Positions 17,271 to 26,501 are shown, numbered from the stretch's first letter. The stretch: DNA of 64,000 nucleotides from Oscillatoriophycideae cyanobacterium NC_groundwater_1537_Pr4_S-0.65um_50_18 (GCA_016208305.1 JACQYI010000033.1:62001-126000); one strand, 5' to 3'. The notes: generated by a model not told the origin, from the letters alone. A program made the numbers and translations.

Positions 17271-18551
17271 TCAGTGAATTAAAGCTAAATTCATCGACCC
17301 AAAGTTAGTCGTGAGGGCAACATTCAAGGTTTCTAAGGCTTGAACCAGCCACTCTACTGCCTCACGGGTAGACATTTCATAGTGGCTGAATAAAATAGAG
17401 AGCCGTCGCTCTAGGCAGGGTCTAACCTTGCGACAGATTAAGACAATTTTCAGCAGGATAGCGATCGTGGCGATCGGGCCTAGGTTAGTGATTAAGTCAA
17501 TAAACATGAAGTGATTGGGGCTTTGCGGCTTGTCGGCAACCAGGAAATTAAGCAGGTGGTTGCAGATGCGAATGAGCCAAAAGTCGTTGAGCCGCTGATG
17601 GCTGCTATCGGGTAAAACACCTTGCAGGTAGTAGTAAAGCTGGTTGTTAAATTTGCGGTTGCCGTAGGCTGGATCAACCGAAGCCGTAATGTATTGATAT
17701 AAATCGTCTTTGAACGACCGGATAGAGGGCGATGCTCCCACATGGGTCATGAAGTTGAGCGCGATATCTTTGTGCGTGCGTGATCCTTCTACTTTGCCGA
17801 CATAGTGGCGTAGCGCCTGGCTTAAATCTTGCTCAGAGAGCAGGGTGGGATTGGTCACCGGAACAATAATGCGCTGGGGGTTAGCAGGGTTAGGGCACTG
17901 GGTCGAGTGCGATCGCCGCACCTGATAGGTGACATATTGCGACAAATCAATTTCAAATTGCTTTTGCCGAATCAGCTGGATTTTTTGTACGGTTACCTGC
18001 TGCTCATGCGTGCTTTCGTCGCTCAGCAAGCAGTGTTCATAAAGGTAAGGGTAGCGACGAATCAGCGTCCCTAGAGAACGGTTGCCCTGAGATTCGGCGG
18101 CTTCAGTTAACACCTGCGCCAAACGACGCAACGTTAGGTATTGCTCTGTTTCCGTAAATTGACTGGTGAGGCTGTGCAGTCGTTTGACGGAGTGAGAATG
18201 GGTCGCGCTAATGCCAAACGCCTGTGGTGGTGTCTCAAACAGTTTTACGAGTTGTGGAATGGCTAACTGCGACTGTGGACGGGTTTGCCAACGGTTGATC
18301 AAAATGTGGCAACAGCGATTGAGAATGTAGCGAAAATCTTCGGTGGCTAGATCGGAACCCACAATTTTTTTCAGCGCTTGGGAGATCTCGTGATCTGGAT
18401 AGCCGACTCCATTGATGAAAAGCGTTTGGAAGCGGGCAATCATCTCAGTAGGCGACTCTTGCTCAATCCAGTGAAGCAAGTGATCGTAGATCATTTGCTC
18501 TTCCCGCATGATGGGGCGATTGTAGCGACTCATCTGATGCTCGGTAACCAC
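17271..18551 (-). CDS. Unrecognised 426-aa protein, mostly helical
   Basis: I do not recognise a domain. The protein is soluble-looking with one weak hydrophobic stretch (LITNLGPIATIAILLKIVLI, about residues 355-374), many Arg/His/Gln residues and conserved-looking segments such as MREEQMIYDHLLHWIEQE and CCHILINRWQ. The start is GTG 18551 or ATG 18533. Codon use and base composition match the neighbours, so recent transfer is not suggested. It probably belongs to a cyanobacterial family of unknown function. Confidence 0.7.
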   Translation of the reverse strand: MVTEHQMSRYNRPIMREEQMIYDHLLHWIEQESPTEMIARFQTLFINGVGYPDHEISQALKKIVGSDLATEDFRYILNRCCHILINRWQTRPQSQLAIPQLVKLFETPPQAFGISATHSHSVKRLHSLTSQFTETEQYLTLRRLAQVLTEAAESQGNRSLGTLIRRYPYLYEHCLLSDESTHEQQVTVQKIQLIRQKQFEIDLSQYVTYQVRRSHSTQCPNPANPQRIIVPVTNPTLLSEQDLSQALRHYVGKVEGSRTHKDIALNFMTHVGASPSIRSFKDDLYQYITASVDPAYGNRKFNNQLYYYLQGVLPDSSHQRLNDFWLIRICNHLLNFLVADKPQSPNHFMFIDLITNLGPIATIAILLKIVLICRKVRPCLERRLSILFSHYEMSTREAVEWLVQALETLNVALTTNFGSMNLALIH

Positions 18552-19169
18552 GGTTGAAAATTCCAGTATTTGTTTAAAGACGGATAGTTAAATTTAGGCC
18601 TGTGAGCTTAATCAATATTCAATTTTCTAAGTAGAGGAGCCGCTTTTGTTATACCTCTAAGATACTTACGTAAGGCATCAATTTTCAGGCTTTTCAATTT
18701 TTAGGTCTTAGTGTTCTGCGCTCCTAGTTTCTCTAAAATTTAACCCTAATGCTCTTCTCATCTCAGGATACGGGCTGTATTATGCAAAAGCCTTGCCAAA
18801 ATGCGTCCTGCGTCAAGGCGTAATTTTACAGTCAAACAGGATTTCTGATCTAACTCCAGAGTATCCAATAATACCCAGAACAAATAACTAGATCTGGTGA
18901 TCGAAATCACTGAGAGTTTAAAGCTTTGACTAAGTTGGGTAGTTTCTACGATGGTTTAAGGCAGGTGATACTTTAAGAGAACCTTTCGCGTTATACGTGA
19001 TTCCACTTAATCCTGGATTTAAATCAGTACTTCTACTCCGAGACCGCCTATCCCGTGCGGGCGTGAAGCGAGATCGATCGCCAGGCTTGCAGGAGTATGA
19101 TATCTGCTAATTCGGTGATGTTTCAGATATGGTGTTTACTTTACTAATCCCCAAGCAAACTTATCCAGC
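18552..19169. other. Divergent intergenic region upstream of murF
   Basis: About 620 bp between divergent genes. It has no convincing reading frame. Promoters for both genes are expected here, but none could be assigned with confidence. Confidence 0.4.
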
Positions 19170-20528
19170 ATGGCTTGTCAGGTTCCGTTGAGGCAATTAA
19201 TCGAAATTCTAGGGGCTAACCCTGTCAATTTAGCTCCGGAGTTGCTGTCGCAGAGGGCGATCGGCATTGTGACCGACAGCCGCAGCATTCATCCGGGTGA
19301 AGTGTTTCTAGCGCTCCGAGGCGATCGCTTTGATGGACATGGATTTGTGGCTGGAGCCATGCAGCAAGGGGCGCTGGCCGCTATTGTAGACAACCCTGCT
19401 GCCCTATCCGAATATCCTTTGCTACAGGTTCAAGACACGCTGCAAGCTTACCAGATGATTGCTCGTTGGTGGCGCGATCAGTTCAAAATTCCGGTGATTG
19501 CCATTACTGGCTCGGTAGGCAAGACGACCACTAAAGAGCTAGTTGCCGCAGTGTTGCATACCCAAGGGGCTGTGCTGAAAACCCAGGCCAACTACAACAA
19601 TGAAATTGGGGTGCCCAAAACCTTGCTAGAGCTGGAACATAAGCACAAGTTTGCCGTGATTGAAATGGGCATGCGGGCTGCTGGCGAAATTGCTCTGCTG
19701 ACGCAGATTGCCCGTCCTGACATTGCTTTGATTACTAACGTGGGGACAGCCCATATTGGCAGGCTGGGATCGGAGCAGGCGATCGCCAACGCCAAATGCG
19801 AGATGCTGCAACAGCTTCAGCCTACAGGCATAGCTATCCTCAACCATGATAACGATCGCCTAATTCGTACTGCCGCAGGAGTCTGGCAGGGCAGAACCCT
19901 GACCTATGGCCTAGAGGGAGGGGATCTGCGAGGAGACCTGGTGGATGCCTCCACGCTGCGCGTAGGTGGCATGGACTTTGTGCTGCCGCTGCCCGGTCGG
20001 CATAATGCCCTCAACTATTTGGCAGCCCTGGCAGTGGCCAAAGCGTTGCAGCTCGATTGGACTGGGTTGACGCAGGGTTTGTCAGTCGAAATGCCTCAAG
20101 GGCGATCGCGTCGGCTAGAGTTACCCAACGATATTGTGGTTCTAGACGAAACCTATAATGCAGGTCTGGAGTCGATGATTGCCTCGTTACACCTCTTGGC
20201 TGAAACGCCTGGTAAGCGCCACATCGCAGTTTTAGGCACTATGAAAGAGCTAGGCGATCGCTCTCCAGAGTTTCATCAGCAGGTGGGCGCACTGGCGCAA
20301 CAGCTCAATTTAGATGCGCTGCTCATTTTGGCGGATGCTGCTGAGAGTCAGGCTATGGCTGTGGGCGCGGGCACCTTGCCTACGGAACAGTTTTCTAGCC
20401 CTGCCGATGTGGTAGCACGCTTGCGAGAGCAGGTACAGTCCGGCGATCGCATTTTGTTTAAGGCTTCGCGGGCAGTCGGGCTAGACCGAGTGGTGGCGGA
20501 ATTTGTGAAACCAGTTTGTGAAACCTAA
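19170..20528 (+). CDS. murF: UDP-MurNAc-tripeptide--D-alanyl-D-alanine ligase
   Basis: 452 aa, usual length. It adds D-Ala-D-Ala to UDP-MurNAc-tripeptide, the last cytoplasmic step of the peptidoglycan precursor. Visible are the N-terminal substrate domain (GIVTDSRSIHPGEVFLALRG), the ATP P-loop GSVGKTTTKE near residue 112, the central NYNNEIGVP motif and the C-terminal domain with VLDETYNAG and GTMKELGD. The 3' end overlaps the end of the convergent PfkB kinase gene by 4 bp. Confidence 0.95.
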   Translation: MACQVPLRQLIEILGANPVNLAPELLSQRAIGIVTDSRSIHPGEVFLALRGDRFDGHGFVAGAMQQGALAAIVDNPAALSEYPLLQVQDTLQAYQMIARWWRDQFKIPVIAITGSVGKTTTKELVAAVLHTQGAVLKTQANYNNEIGVPKTLLELEHKHKFAVIEMGMRAAGEIALLTQIARPDIALITNVGTAHIGRLGSEQAIANAKCEMLQQLQPTGIAILNHDNDRLIRTAAGVWQGRTLTYGLEGGDLRGDLVDASTLRVGGMDFVLPLPGRHNALNYLAALAVAKALQLDWTGLTQGLSVEMPQGRSRRLELPNDIVVLDETYNAGLESMIASLHLLAETPGKRHIAVLGTMKELGDRSPEFHQQVGALAQQLNLDALLILADAAESQAMAVGAGTLPTEQFSSPADVVARLREQVQSGDRILFKASRAVGLDRVVAEFVKPVCET

Positions 20529-21517
20529 CCCGCCGGAGGATTGAGGTAGAGAAATGCCTGAACCTCAGCAGCTGAAGGCTGAGCGGCGATCGCTCCGGAG
20601 CGGGTCGTGGTGAGTGAGCCAACCGCACTGGCATAGGAGACGATTTGCTGGGCGCTTGCCGGATCGCTGAGTGCCGAGATTCCTTGCTGACAGAGCTGAT
20701 GGACAAACCCGGCAACAAATCCATCTCCAGCGCCTGTTGTATCTTCGACTTCTACCGGAAAAGCAGCAACACTGCCTTTGTGATCTTGCAAATAGTAGCT
20801 ACAACCTTGCTCTCCAGCCGTGATTAGCACGCCTGTATTTACGGACTGGATGTTTAAAGTCTGGGCGATCACGCCAGCCTCGTCAGTACCAAACAGCCAT
20901 GCGGCCTCTTCGATCGACAGCTTAAGAAAATCGGCTTGCTGCACAAAATCTAAAATAATCGGTTTGGCCAAGGCTGGCTCTGACCAAAACATCGGTCGCC
21001 AGTTGACATCAATGACGACTTTAAGACCCTGCTGCTTAGCAAGAGCGAGGGCATGGGCGATCGCTGCTGCGGTGTCGGTATAGGCTAAGCCCAATGTACC
21101 CAACACTAAAAAATCGGCAGTGGCAAAGAGCGCTTCAGGCATCAGCGCTGCCTGAAGAAAAGCATCGGCAAATTCTGTGGCTTGACGTCCGCCAAAGCCT
21201 GCAAACTGCCGATCGCCCTGCTCATTGCGCAAGACTTCCACCTTGCGGGTGGGATGAAGGGCATGGCGCTGCACCCCACGCTGATCGACCCCTATGATTT
21301 GCAGCAGCTCCACCAAATGTTCTCCAGCCGTATCTTCCCCAATACAGCCGATGAAGCCTGCGGCAGTCCCTAGCTTGGTTAGGGCACAGGCAACATTGGC
21401 AGGTGCCCCACCTGCGTAGGGTGTCCAAGACTGCACCTGAGCCACAGATGCGGCAGGCTGGTCGGCCAAGCAATCCCAGAGGATTTCGCCAAGGCAAAGA
21501 ACGCGAGGATCGGTCAT
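20525..21517 (-). CDS. PfkB-family carbohydrate kinase, fructokinase-like
   Basis: 330 aa from ATG 21517 (TTG at 21523 also open). The N-terminal CLGEILWD, then GGAPANVACALTKLG signature 1, and C-terminal DTTGAGDGFVAGF signature 2 with the catalytic Asp are all intact. Fructokinase is the likely activity by overall pattern, but ribokinase-family substrates are hard to separate by eye. Ends 4 bp inside convergent murF, so antisense overlap at the 3' ends is expected. Confidence 0.85.
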   Translation of the reverse strand: MTDPRVLCLGEILWDCLADQPAASVAQVQSWTPYAGGAPANVACALTKLGTAAGFIGCIGEDTAGEHLVELLQIIGVDQRGVQRHALHPTRKVEVLRNEQGDRQFAGFGGRQATEFADAFLQAALMPEALFATADFLVLGTLGLAYTDTAAAIAHALALAKQQGLKVVIDVNWRPMFWSEPALAKPIILDFVQQADFLKLSIEEAAWLFGTDEAGVIAQTLNIQSVNTGVLITAGEQGCSYYLQDHKGSVAAFPVEVEDTTGAGDGFVAGFVHQLCQQGISALSDPASAQQIVSYASAVGSLTTTRSGAIAAQPSAAEVQAFLYLNPPAG

Positions 21518-21600
21518 ATGCAATCGGGGTCTTTGGGGTATCTACAGAGGGGGCAGTGCTAGAAAGCGCGTATCTCAGAGCGCTACCCCCTAAAAGATAC

Positions 21601-22056
21601 CTAATCGATCGCTTCTTGGAGCTGTAGGGCAATGCGATCGCCAAATTCTGGATCAAGGTTAGCTAGGCTTAAGAGCTGCATATATTCTTGCAGCGTTAAC
21701 CCTTCCGACTCAATCAGGCTGAGCGCTTCGGCCTCAATATCCTGCTGAATTCGCAGCGATTCTGCATCCGTCTCTGCACCCTGAAGCTCGCCCTCCCGCT
21801 GTTCAATTAAATTGACAACATGCAGATAAGCGCGGATAAATTGACTCACTTTCTCTGGCGAAATGGCATCTGTATCTAACCCCGAATGGTTAAGCGTCGG
21901 CTTTGTCACTTCAGCTTCAGGATCGGCGGGTGCCTCAGCCCAGCTTGCCAAGGGCTGACTCAGCCACAGCCCGAGCAGGATGAGGATAAGGGCTGCCAGT
22001 TTGCTCAAGGTTTGGAACGTTGAGTGGAAAGAGCGGTGGGGTTGCGATCGCAGCAT
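21601..22056 (-). CDS. Secreted DUF4168 domain protein
   Basis: 151 aa. A signal peptide (LAALILILLGLWLSQPLASWAEA, broken here for length: hydrophobic core about residues 15-32) is followed by a DUF4168 domain (VSQFIRAYLHVVNLIEQRE, then EGLTLQEYMQLLSLANLDPEFGDRI). Probably periplasmic or lumenal; function is unknown. ATG 22056 is preferred to the upstream frame, which runs through a dispersed repeat at 22101-22218. Confidence 0.75.
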   Translation of the reverse strand: MLRSQPHRSFHSTFQTLSKLAALILILLGLWLSQPLASWAEAPADPEAEVTKPTLNHSGLDTDAISPEKVSQFIRAYLHVVNLIEQREGELQGAETDAESLRIQQDIEAEALSLIESEGLTLQEYMQLLSLANLDPEFGDRIALQLQEAID

Positions 22057-22100
22057 AGTTGAGGAAGAGATGGGAAAGATAGGGTTGAAAGGGAATTGAC

Positions 22101-22218
22101 GGGTGCATCTCGTCGTTAGGGAAGAGTGGGATGATGGGAGAACGAACAAGGGCGATCGCATCATCCCACTCTCCCGCTCTCGTAACATTTAGAGACTCCC
22201 CCAACTGCTAGATGCGCC
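22101..22218 (-). repeat. Dispersed repeat family 2, copy A
   Basis: About 118 bp, closely matching 51849-51972 on the opposite strand: the first ~80 bp, from GGCGCATCTAGCAG onward, differ at only a few positions, then a variable stretch, then AACGA(C/T)GAGATG(C/T)ACCC. This copy forms a 14-bp perfect stem (22123-22136 with 22159-22172). It lies just after the gene at 22235 and just before the DUF4168 gene. Confidence 0.85.
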
Positions 22219-22234
22219 TGGGATTGGCTCTGAA

Positions 22235-22552
22235 TTATGCCCTTCTGTCCCTCTCTAGATCATAAATAGCTTTCTCCCAACACCACTGTTCGGTACGGTC
22301 AGGATGAGTCGCTCTCAAGTTTGACACTAGCCGAATTGCAACTTTCTCATTACCGTTCACCAGCCTCAAAAGTTTGCGGCGCGATGCGGGACTGGCTGAA
22401 CCTAGAGATCTGGGCGATCGCCCAGATCTAGAGCGGGTCTGAACTGAGCCTCTGCGCGGCCGAGCCTGCTGTGCGAACTGCCGCAACAGCAGATAAATAC
22501 AGAACACAATAATGACAGCCAAAATCGTTGGCAACAGAGCAAGAGTACTCAT
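22235..22552 (-). CDS. Small membrane-anchored conserved protein
   Basis: 105 aa from ATG 22552. One N-terminal transmembrane helix (about residues 3-25), an Arg/Ser-rich linker (residues ~30-55) and a compact C-terminal domain (KLLRLVNGNEKVAIRLVSNL, then HPDRTEQWCWEKAIYDLERDR). The C-terminal part looks like a family seen across cyanobacteria, function unknown. Confidence 0.65.
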   Translation of the reverse strand: MSTLALLPTILAVIIVFCIYLLLRQFAQQARPRRGSVQTRSRSGRSPRSLGSASPASRRKLLRLVNGNEKVAIRLVSNLRATHPDRTEQWCWEKAIYDLERDRRA

Positions 22553-22623
22553 AGAGAAATCTAGCAAAGAAATCTAGTGAGGTCGTTGCCTAAATCCTAG
22601 CGAAAACCTTGTCCGATCTGCTT

Positions 22624-23469
22624 TTAGGAGGGCTTGCCCAAGAACTGCACGAGCGGTTGAAAAATAGGCACGAGTTCAGCCCGACTCGCCACCAGCGTTG
22701 GGTAAGAGCGACTGCCATAGTTTTCTCCCACCTGGAGCGGAAAGATCGGGTTGTGTTCTAGGGCAACCCAAGCTCCACCCGCAGCTTGAACGATCGCCCA
22801 AACTGCGGCAATATCCCAGATTTTTGGGGTTGCCTCTACGCCGCCTAGAGAGATTCCGGCTGCTACGGTGAGCAGATTGTAGGTGGCTACGCCCAGCATA
22901 CGAATCTTGCAGGGAAAAGGCTTTTGCAAGACTGCCGTGCTGCGGGCACAGACATTAAACACCTGGTTGCCAGAGGGTGGCTCCGCACGGGTTGCAATCG
23001 GCTGATGATTGAGAAACGCACCCGTGGGGATGTCTAGAGCCGATGTCCCTGGCCAAAACCCGTGAAACGATTGCTTTAAGGGTGGCAAATGCACATAGCC
23101 AAAAACTGGCGTGCCCTGGTAAAGCAGCCCCAGAGAAATGCCCCAGAGCGGTAAGCCTCGGGCAAAGTTGGTAGTGCCATCGATCGGATCAATCACCCAG
23201 CACCAATCGGTTTCTGGAAAAATATGTGTGGCTTCTTCACTCAAAACGCCGTGATGGGGAAAGGCTTGGGCGATCGCTGCTCTCAGCGCTGCATCGGCCC
23301 ACTGATCAGAGGATGTGACGAGGCTGCCGTCACTTTTTTCGGTGGCCTGGACTTGTCCGGGCATTTGTCCGGGCGTCTGTCCCAGCGTTTGCCCAAAGTC
23401 TTTGAGGAGCTGCTGGCCGACGCGATCGGTCGTGGTTTCAGCAAAGGCAAGAATTTCTGTCCAGTCCAT
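22624..23469 (-). CDS. Inositol monophosphatase-family phosphatase
   Basis: 281 aa. Li+-sensitive phosphatase fold: LSEEATH (metal Glu), IDPIDGTTNFARGLPLWG (metal Asp cluster) and the C-terminal motif WDIAAVWAIVQAAGG. It may act on inositol phosphate, histidinol phosphate or fructose-1,6-bisphosphate; sequence by eye does not settle which. The start ATG at 23469 lies 2 bp after the stop of the upstream BCD transporter, indicating one operon. An unusual GQTPGQMPGQVQ repeat sits at about residues 30-42. Confidence 0.85.
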   Translation of the reverse strand: MDWTEILAFAETTTDRVGQQLLKDFGQTLGQTPGQMPGQVQATEKSDGSLVTSSDQWADAALRAAIAQAFPHHGVLSEEATHIFPETDWCWVIDPIDGTTNFARGLPLWGISLGLLYQGTPVFGYVHLPPLKQSFHGFWPGTSALDIPTGAFLNHQPIATRAEPPSGNQVFNVCARSTAVLQKPFPCKIRMLGVATYNLLTVAAGISLGGVEATPKIWDIAAVWAIVQAAGGAWVALEHNPIFPLQVGENYGSRSYPTLVASRAELVPIFQPLVQFLGKPS

Positions 23470-23471
23470 GT

Positions 23472-24938
23472 TTAATCTATCTCAGCTTCTAAAACGGCGA
23501 CGATCGCCTGTTTTGCACTGGTGCGAAACTCTTGAACATTGACCTGACGCAGGCACCAAACTGCAAACAGCATGGCGACACCCTGCATCACAAAGACTAG
23601 ACCGTAGGACAAGACCGGATCGGAAAACAGCCGCTTGCCTAAATCGATTAAGATCCCCCCTGAAACGGTTGCAATGCCTCTGGCAAATGCCTGTGCCAAT
23701 CCCCATGCGCCTATGAACGTTCCTGCTGTGGCCGCAGCCGTTAGATCGAGCATCAGGCTCAGTGCTCCGGTGGTGACAATGCCTGACGCCAGACCAAACA
23801 CAAGCAGCGCCAGCTTTAGCCCAACCTGGCTATGGGTAAACCCGATGCCGATTACTCCGACCAGCGAGGCCACCACTAAAAGTCCGCCGAGCTTTGCGGT
23901 ATTGCGCTTGCCGATGCGAGGGGTCAGCAGAAAGCCAGAAATCAGTAGCCCTATGAGGGTACCCGTCCCCCAAAAGGCGTTAAGACTGGCTGTTGCCCCA
24001 ATTTCCATCGCAAACACATCACCGCCATAGTTTTCTAGAACCGGATCTTGCATAAACAGCCCAATCGTCATCAGCGCTAGAAAGGTGAAGAACAGGCGCG
24101 TCTGGCGGCTAGCCGTCAAAATTTGCCAGGCGCGTCCTAGCCCGATTCGAGGCTCAGGAGATCCCGCAGGAGCCGATGCCGTCTCTGCCTGGAGCGCAGC
24201 CAGCCGTAAGGCATAGCGAGAATATTTTTTCTCAATGCCCCAGGTGGCTAAAAATGCCAACACTAAAACCACAATGGGAACGATCGCAAACAAACGGTTA
24301 ATGGAAGCTTGCAGCTCAGCGATCGGTGCATTCAACGTCAATTTTTTCAGCAACACACCAATGGTAATGGCTCCAACGATCGTGCCACCAATCAGCATTG
24401 ACCAGTCCATGCCTACCAGCTTCGATCGATTGTCTTCATCCGACACATCTACCAAAAGTGTCGTAAAAGGGGTAGAACAAGCGCTAACCGCCAAACCGTA
24501 GAGCGCAAAGATGAGTGCCAGCAACCCTGTCCAAAGGTAGGTCGGGGTTGTCCAGCCTACGGTGCTTAGGCTGTCGCCTACTCGCCACATGACCTGAACT
24601 GAGACGGCTGCCAAAAGCGCCAAACAGAATGCACCAACCCAAACATAGCCCGTGCGGTGATAGCCCCACAGCCTTTTAGTATCAGACAGTTGTCCGAACC
24701 AGACCCGTGCCGGAGCCACAAAGAGCGTTAGCGCCAAGATGATGCCGCCGATCGTTCCGGGAACGCCTAGCTCTCGAATCAGCACCCGGTTTAGCACACC
24801 AAACATGAGCACTGACATCATGCCCAGTGCGATTTGAAATAGCCCCAGTCGAAACATCGTAAATAAGGTGATGCGGGGCAGTGCTCCAGTCTCTTCAGGT
24901 TCGAGCCTGTAGGAATTGGAGGAGTTACTGGTTGCCAT
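23472..24938 (-). CDS. BCD/PucC-family MFS transporter
   Basis: 488 aa with about 12 transmembrane helices. The pattern FRLGLFQIALGMMSVLMFGVLNRV, then VAPARVWFGQLSD and PFTTLLVDVSDEDNRSKLVG, fits the bacteriochlorophyll-delivery (BCD, PucC/LhaA) branch of the major facilitator superfamily. In cyanobacteria such proteins are thought to help deliver chlorophyll to photosystem proteins. It shares an operon with the IMPase-like gene (2-bp gap). Confidence 0.85.
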   Translation of the reverse strand: MATSNSSNSYRLEPEETGALPRITLFTMFRLGLFQIALGMMSVLMFGVLNRVLIRELGVPGTIGGIILALTLFVAPARVWFGQLSDTKRLWGYHRTGYVWVGAFCLALLAAVSVQVMWRVGDSLSTVGWTTPTYLWTGLLALIFALYGLAVSACSTPFTTLLVDVSDEDNRSKLVGMDWSMLIGGTIVGAITIGVLLKKLTLNAPIAELQASINRLFAIVPIVVLVLAFLATWGIEKKYSRYALRLAALQAETASAPAGSPEPRIGLGRAWQILTASRQTRLFFTFLALMTIGLFMQDPVLENYGGDVFAMEIGATASLNAFWGTGTLIGLLISGFLLTPRIGKRNTAKLGGLLVVASLVGVIGIGFTHSQVGLKLALLVFGLASGIVTTGALSLMLDLTAAATAGTFIGAWGLAQAFARGIATVSGGILIDLGKRLFSDPVLSYGLVFVMQGVAMLFAVWCLRQVNVQEFRTSAKQAIVAVLEAEID

Positions 24939-25062
24939 AGGTGTTTACGTGAAGCTCTTTTACTTTGCTTTAAGCGTTTTTACTTTAAGCATAAAGCTGT
25001 GGGCAGCAAAAGTGCGCATCATTTATTTGCTGAGCCTCAACAGCAACTCTCAGTCTGAAAAT

Positions 25063-25194
25063 TTAATGGGTATTGGCTGGGATATGTAGCTCTAGCCCGT
25101 CAAGTACAAAGGTGAGCAAATGATCCCAACTGTCAAAATAGAGATAGCGAGTTAACGCCCGCAAGTCACCGAAGAAGGTTTTGCGAGTGAGCAT
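25063..25194 (-). CDS. Possible small protein or gene fragment (43 aa)
   Basis: The minus-strand frame from ATG 25194 encodes 43 aa beginning MLTRKTFFGDLRALTRYLYF and continuing with DSWDHLLTFVLDGLEL. Composition is protein-like and open for 14 more codons upstream (to a TGA), with LLTPTARIFFTRL before the ATG, but no start codon or ribosome-binding site is evident there. It could be a real small protein or the C-terminal remnant of a lost gene. Confidence 0.35.
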   Translation of the reverse strand: MLTRKTFFGDLRALTRYLYFDSWDHLLTFVLDGLELHIPANTH

Positions 25195-25283
25195 AAGGCG
25201 GGTAAAAAATATGCGCGCAGTAGGCGTCAGTAGACGGATAATGACTCCTGAGGCAACCGCTAATACTCAATCCCCGTACCTCG

Positions 25284-26135
25284 ATGAAGCCAATATCCCT
25301 GCGACCTGCCAACATTCCCTTACCCTACTTTGATTTTTTGCTAGAGCAACTCAATCGGGGTGAGCCAATGGTACAGCAAGCCTTTGGTCGCCATGTGCAT
25401 TGGGGATATTGGCCGTATCCCAAGCAGGCCGATGGCTCAGTCGAGGATTTTGCGATCGCCTCTGAACGTCTTTGCCAACGGGTCATTGCCGCAGCAGGAG
25501 TCAAGGAAGGCGATCGCGTGTTGGATGTCGGCTGTGGCTTTGGCGGCACGATCGCAAGCCTCAACGAACAGTTTCATACCGTTAACCTGACGGGACTCAA
25601 CATCGACTCTCGCCAACTCGCCAGAGCACGCCAAACGATAAAGCCCCTCAATCAGAACCAAATTGAATTTGTTGAAGCAGATGCCTGCCAGATGCCGTTT
25701 GCTGATGCGTCAATAGATGTGGTGTTGGCCGTGGAGTGCATTTTTCACTTTCCCAGTCGAGTCGCCTTTTTCCAAGAAGCGCGCCGTGTCCTGCGACCAG
25801 GTGGACGTTTGGGTCTTTGTGATTTTGTGTCTACCCCTTTCTTTCAAACGTTCCAAAATGTCACTGCCCAACTTGGGGTAAAGCTGGCAAATCCAGTTTA
25901 TGGACGGGTAGACAGTTCCTTTACCCTGGCTGACTACAAGACCTTAGCCTGTGAAACTGGCTTTTCTCTGAGGTTGCAAGAAGACATCACGCGCAACACG
26001 CTGCCCACCTACCCGGTTGTGTGTCATGTGTTTGAGCAGATGAATTATTCTAAAGCAGTTAAAGCGACTGCGACAGCGGGGTTGCTCAGTCGGCTCGGTC
26101 TGTTGCGCTACCAGATCCTCAGCTTTGCGATTTAG
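25284..26135 (+). CDS. Class I SAM-dependent methyltransferase
   Basis: 283 aa. SAM motif I VLDVGCGFGGTIASL near residue 80, EADACQMPFADASIDVV (motif II region) and RRVLRPGGRLGLCDFV (motif III). The N-terminal extension PYFDFLLEQLNRGE..VQQAFGRHVHWGYW is shared with tocopherol/sterol-type methyltransferases. A small lipid or quinone-like substrate is likely but not provable here. tRNA-Cys follows downstream. Confidence 0.8.
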   Translation: MKPISLRPANIPLPYFDFLLEQLNRGEPMVQQAFGRHVHWGYWPYPKQADGSVEDFAIASERLCQRVIAAAGVKEGDRVLDVGCGFGGTIASLNEQFHTVNLTGLNIDSRQLARARQTIKPLNQNQIEFVEADACQMPFADASIDVVLAVECIFHFPSRVAFFQEARRVLRPGGRLGLCDFVSTPFFQTFQNVTAQLGVKLANPVYGRVDSSFTLADYKTLACETGFSLRLQEDITRNTLPTYPVVCHVFEQMNYSKAVKATATAGLLSRLGLLRYQILSFAI

Positions 26136-26280
26136 AAATAAAACGGTGATCTACCCCTGCAATTCTCAGCGACCATAATTCTCAGCAACTATAAAAACAG
26201 GAAACACTTGCTCTAGTTCTACCAGGTCGAGCAAATTTCCCTGCACGCTCAACGATTCTGGCTCTCTTAGATGCCCTTAA

Positions 26281-26296
26281 CGCAAATTAATTTGCG
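26281..26296. promoter_or_regulatory. Perfect 16-bp palindrome
   Basis: CGCAAATTAATTTGCG reads the same on both strands. It lies between the methyltransferase stop and tRNA-Cys. It could be an operator for a dimeric regulator or a chance palindrome. Confidence 0.4.
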
Positions 26297-26370
26297 ATCC
26301 TTACAATACTGACATTCCAGGTGCTTGAACCGCTTTTTCCTATACTGAGAATTGCTTGTGCCTCAAGCTC

Positions 26371-26398
26371 TTGTTGCTGCTGTCGGCTTATTTATGTT
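26371..26398 (+). promoter_or_regulatory. Candidate sigma-70-type promoter for tRNA-Cys
   Basis: TTGTTG (26371-26376), a 16-bp spacer and TATGTT (26393-26398) place a start near 26405, about 8 nt before the mature tRNA. The fit is moderate. Confidence 0.35.
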
Positions 26399-26412
26399 AC
26401 CCTTGGCTGTCT

Positions 26413-26486
26413 GGGCTAGTGGCGAAGTGGTCTAACGCTTCGGTCTGCAAAACCGACATTCCCCGGTTCAAATCCGGGCTAGCCCT
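26413..26486 (+). tRNA. trnC: tRNA-Cys (GCA)
   Basis: A full cloverleaf can be drawn: acceptor GGGCTAG/CTAGCCC (26413-26419 with 26479-26485), D stem GCG/CGC, anticodon stem TCGGT/ACCGA enclosing CTGCAAA with anticodon GCA at 26447-26449, T stem CCCGG/CCGGG with TTCAAAT loop, discriminator T at 26486 (U73, the cysteine identity base). CCA is not encoded. Confidence 0.96.
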
Positions 26487-26501
26487 TGTGATGTCGATGA
26501 A

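Noticed and set aside
21935-22204. 89-codon minus-strand frame similar to one at 51863-52063
   Set aside because: The similarity comes from the dispersed repeat; frames differ downstream and have no start signal.
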